A DNA stretch of 6,750 nt from Verrucomicrobiota bacterium (lineage in GTDB: Bacteria; Verrucomicrobiota; Verrucomicrobiia; Methylacidiphilales; Verrucolacustridaceae). Made by a program: the position numbers and the translations under genes. Each line of letters opens with the position of its first letter. The first letter of the stretch is position 1. Positions 4,033 to 6,750 of the stretch are shown here, piece by piece. The stretch is taken from NCBI GenBank assembly GCA_010024525.1, contig RGGS01000069.1, forward strand, positions 1-6,750. Reading direction: 5' to 3'. Under the pieces are notes generated by a model. The model made no database searches. It saw nothing but the letters and a program-made list of their open reading frames with translations, and was not told the origin of the DNA.

Positions 4033-6750
4033 TTACGGAATCCACCGCAACCGGTAGAACCGGGAGGCTCCGGCCGCAGGATCCTCCACCACGAGCCTGC
4101 CATCGGATTGAGAGGTCACACTGCTCTGGATCACCGCCCAGGTGGTCAGATCACTGCTGGCAATCACCTCGAAGGACATTCCCGGCATGACTCCAAACGT
4201 CACCACCTTGCCTCCTCCAACCCGGTCCTGGACTCTCTCCACCTTCACGCTGACGGTATAGTCCGGCGTGACGAGCGATAGGGTCACCGTGGCCGTGGCT
4301 GTTTTGGTTCCGTTGGAAACCACGTAGGTAAAAGTGTCCACGGCCGGCGAGGAAATACCGGTCGGAGGTTGATAGATCACCCATGATCCTTTCGTGCGGA
4401 CAACCCCTCCCAAGGAACTGCTGGTTGCCACTTGGGTGATGGTTAGCGACCGTGTGTCGGCTGAATTCGCGGAAGGCCGATCATTGGACAGCAGCTGGGC
4501 AAAGGAAAACTTGGTGGTCATTTCCGGTCTTGGGGAAGCCGTGAAGGAATCTGCACCCGCCACCGGCAAATCCGTGTCCAAAACCTGTAAGCTCCGGTCG
4601 ACATTGGAGGCTGGTTCATAGTTTTCGTTCCCCGCCTGCTGGGCGGTAACCGTCACCGATCCAGGCCCCACGATGTTCAGGGTGTTGCCAGTCACCGTGG
4701 CCACCGAGGAAGACGAACTCACGAACGTGACCGGCAGGCCTGAGGCGGAAGTTGCCAAGAGGCTAAGGCTTCCAACACTGCTCAGCACGGAATTGGTCAG
4801 GGCAAAACTGATGGATTGAGATGCCTTGGTGATATCCACCGCCACTCCGGTCGGTTGGGCCAACTCATAGTTGCGGGCATCGACACCACTGATCGCGTAT
4901 CCTGCGACCGTCACCGGCTTGTTGGTTCCAGCCGTGGCCGTGGTCACGTTACCTATCGGACTTCCACCCAGATTGACCATGTCTCCGCTGACCAAGCCAA
5001 CCAAAGAACCGCCGCTCACGACCACGTTGGTCGTGCCATCATAGGTCCGGCTGGTTGCGGACGCTCCCGCAACCGTCAACCCCTTCGCCGTGATGGAGAA
5101 GTCAAGTGTCTGCAAGCCGCTGTAATTGCCATCACTGGTGGTTGCACTCACCGTATAATCACCCACTTGGCTGGGTGCGGCCGCGTTGCTGTAGGTTGTT
5201 CCATTTCTCCCAGTGTAATTCAGCACCAGGCTGCTGGGACCCGTGGCGCTGGCAGTAAAGACCTTGGCCGAGCGGTCGTAAACCAGGTTTGCCGGAGAGG
5301 TGAAAGTCACCGTGGGCAAACTGGCCGCAGTGATATCAGCTTTCAGGTCTGTGGGATAACTTAACTGATAGTTGCCCGATTTCGGGCCCGACAGGGTACC
5401 GCCGGACACGGTAATGGGCTTGTTGGGTCCGGCATTGGCATCCGCAAACTCAAAGGTCAGGGATCCGATCAAAGCCACATCGAGTGATCCATCCCCGGCT
5501 ACCCGGCCACTCAACCCGGCCAAACCGGTCACATCTGCCGCACGGGTTCCATCATACACTTTGTTTTTCCCGCTTACCCCCGTCACTGTCACACTCGCCC
5601 TGTTCACCGTCACACTCACGCTCGTTGTTGCCGTGTTGTAATTGGTCGCATCTGCCGGCGTGAATGTCACTCCTTGGCTCGCCGTGCCCGCATTCGGGGC
5701 CGTCGAGGGACTCGTGAACCCAAAGCTTCCCAACGTACTCACCGTTCCCCCACTCAACACGCTGGCCGCCAGTGTTTGTCCATAGCTGATCGCACTGGCT
5801 GTAGGAGCCACGCTAATGATTGGCGTTGCCTTGGCGATCACCAGATTGTTGGTTGTGCTGCCGGTGTAGTTGGCATCCGTCACGCTCGCTATCACCGTAT
5901 AACTTCCTGCGTTGGTCGGGGGATTCGTCGACCCGTCGTACGTCACGCTCGTCCCCAGGGCGCTCGGCGCGGTCAACACCGTCACGCTCTTGGCCGAGCC
6001 GTCATACGTCTGACTTAACCCACTCAAACTGACAGAAGCTGAAGCTGGATTCACCGCCACACTCACACTCACCGTTACCGGATTGTAGTTGGCCGTATCC
6101 GAGGGCGTGAACGTCACCTCTTGGCTATCCGTCCCTGCATTGGGTGTCGCTGACGGCGTGGTGAACGCAAAGCTTCCCGCCGTACTCACCGTTCCCCCAC
6201 TCAACACGCTGGCCGCCAGTGTTTGCCCATAGGTGATGGCACTGGCCGTCGGCACCGCACTGATGGTCGGCGTGGCCTTGATCACTGTCAGGGAGGCAAT
6301 ACTGCTTGTCACCGAGCCATAGGGGTTGGAGACCGCCACGCGGTAGCTCCCCGCCCGGTCCACTTTCAAACCGGAAAGATTCAGGATGTTATTGGTTTCC
6401 CCGGATAGCTCGATCCCGTCCTTGGTCCACTGGTAAGTCACCCCCACGGCGTCACCCGACGGGTTGGCGGCGCTCACGGAGAAAGTCACGCTTCCATCCA
6501 CCGTTCCGTTGGTGGAAAGCGGCGCCTGACTGATCGCGGGAATGGGTTCCGCGATGAAGGTCAGCTGGATCGACCCATTGCTACCCACGGGGCTGCCACC
6601 CTGAATGCTGCTGGAGGAAACAACATTGGTGTTCACCCAGCTGGTTCCCCCCCCGCCGTTGAAACCCACACCTCCGCCGAGACCTCCGTAATAACCGCCT
6701 CCTCCTCCGCCCCCGTCCCCATTACTTCCGTTGAGGAACGTTCCGTTGTT
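4033..6750 (-). CDS. Large secreted/surface protein with glycine-rich, Ig-like, MBG and YDG modules (N terminus missing)
   Basis: The last 905 residues of a protein whose N terminus lies beyond the right edge; the frame is open to base 6750, so the GTG at 6667-6669 is internal. In visible numbering: glycine-rich segment 1-35 (seven glycines at 13-19, ending GGGGTSWVN, like bacterial Gly_rich domains); Ig-like domain about 67-157 (YQWTKDG, AGSYRVAVSNPYG); module A about 160-232; MBG-type module about 235-308 (TYDGSAKSVTV, NAGSYTV); a second A module 309-384; YDG module 387-477 (KVYDGT, NYQL); MBG-like module 478-554; YDG module 556-643 (TYDGTTN, NYEL); Ig-like module 644-724 (ASGLPVTF, VATVTGN); Big_9/cadherin-like domain 727-827 (LLSNDRP, DTFTYVVSNG); and a tail ending RFYRLRWIP. 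Such proteins are usually exported, adhesin- or matrix-like and nonenzymatic. There is no LPXTG, PEP-CTERM or beta-barrel end, so the anchoring mode is unknown. Domain borders are approximate. Confidence 0.9.
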   Translation of the reverse strand, partial: NNGTFLNGSNGDGGGGGGGYYGGLGGGVGFNGGGGTSWVNTNVVSSSSIQGGSPVGSNGSIQLTFIAEPIPAISQAPLSTNGTVDGSVTFSVSAANPSGDAVGVTYQWTKDGIELSGETNNILNLSGLKVDRAGSYRVAVSNPYGSVTSSIASLTVIKATPTISAVPTASAITYGQTLAASVLSGGTVSTAGSFAFTTPSATPNAGTDSQEVTFTPSDTANYNPVTVSVSVAVNPASASVSLSGLSQTYDGSAKSVTVLTAPSALGTSVTYDGSTNPPTNAGSYTVIASVTDANYTGSTTNNLVIAKATPIISVAPTASAISYGQTLAASVLSGGTVSTLGSFGFTSPSTAPNAGTASQGVTFTPADATNYNTATTSVSVTVNRASVTVTGVSGKNKVYDGTRAADVTGLAGLSGRVAGDGSLDVALIGSLTFEFADANAGPNKPITVSGGTLSGPKSGNYQLSYPTDLKADITAASLPTVTFTSPANLVYDRSAKVFTASATGPSSLVLNYTGRNGTTYSNAAAPSQVGDYTVSATTSDGNYSGLQTLDFSITAKGLTVAGASATSRTYDGTTNVVVSGGSLVGLVSGDMVNLGGSPIGNVTTATAGTNKPVTVAGYAISGVDARNYELAQPTGVAVDITKASQSISFALTNSVLSSVGSLSLLATSASGLPVTFVSSSSSVATVTGNTLNIVGPGSVTVTAQQAGNENYEPASNVDRSLQVLDTDLPVAGADSFTASPRPEMTTKFSFAQLLSNDRPSANSADTRSLTITQVATSSSLGGVVRTKGSWVIYQPPTGISSPAVDTFTYVVSNGTKTATATVTLSLVTPDYTVSVKVERVQDRVGGGKVVTFGVMPGMSFEVIASSDLTTWAVIQSSVTSQSDGRLVVEDPAAGASRFYRLRWIP
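5721..5778 (-). repeat. Intragenic direct repeat, copy 1 (partner at 6168-6225)
   Basis: This stretch matches 6168-6225 with two mismatches in 58 bp, including a perfect 45-bp run (5734-5778 with 6181-6225). The offset is 447 bp, exactly 149 codons, so the copies are in frame and encode the ASVLSGGTVST region of the two A modules of the surface protein. Confidence 0.9.
6168..6225 (-). repeat. Intragenic direct repeat, copy 2 (partner at 5721-5778)
   Basis: Second copy of the in-frame 58-bp near-identical repeat. Similarity outside this core is weaker but continues at protein level over about 75 residues, which suggests module duplication with later conversion or purifying constraint on the core. 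Confidence 0.9.

Noticed and set aside
4816..5364. 182-codon plus-strand open frame opposite the surface-protein gene
   Set aside because: Composition is typical of an antisense shadow (rich in Arg, Gly, His and Ser), and the opposite strand encodes clear YDG and MBG modules.
6667..6669. GTG as the start codon of the surface protein
   Set aside because: The frame continues without a stop to the window edge and the glycine-rich segment extends through it, so it is an internal Val codon.

Overview
This window most likely comes from a Gram-negative bacterium of the Verrucomicrobiota. The evidence is the large secreted protein at the right end, which stacks MBG- and YDG-type modules and closes with a 'SSDLTTW ... 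RFYRLR' tail. I have seen that combination mainly in Verrucomicrobiota. The DUF2851 gene and the set of signal-peptide-bearing periplasmic proteins fit this. The phylum assignment is inference and no rRNA is present to test it.

There are five protein genes, and neighbours always lie on opposite strands (- + - + -), so no operon is visible. From left to right: an HtrA/DegP-type serine protease (minus, cut by the left edge inside its PDZ domain); a DUF2851 protein (plus); an exported D-Ala-D-Ala dipeptidase of the VanX/DdpX family (minus); an exported coiled-coil DUF2959 protein (plus); and a large modular surface or secreted protein (minus, N terminus beyond the right edge). Four of the five products are predicted to leave the cytoplasm: a quality-control protease, a peptidoglycan-fragment peptidase, a helical periplasmic protein and an adhesin-like Ig/MBG protein. 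They share an envelope theme, but the layout gives no evidence that they form one pathway.

The most unusual content lies between the genes. Each of the four intergenic gaps holds a short, degenerate tandem array. One family has period 7 (consensus AGYCTNY, four units, 28 bp per array). The other has period 6 (consensus CTTMAT/CTTTAT, four or five units). In both convergent gaps a heptamer array is followed by a hexamer array in the same orientation, making a composite element. The arrays run into genes: one hexamer array supplies the last codons and stop of the dipeptidase gene, and an inverted heptamer array encodes part of its signal peptide. An imperfect long hairpin lies in the gap between the DUF2959 and surface-protein genes.

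No tRNA, rRNA, CRISPR array, transposase or integrase was seen. No stretch without a gene exceeds about 160 bp.
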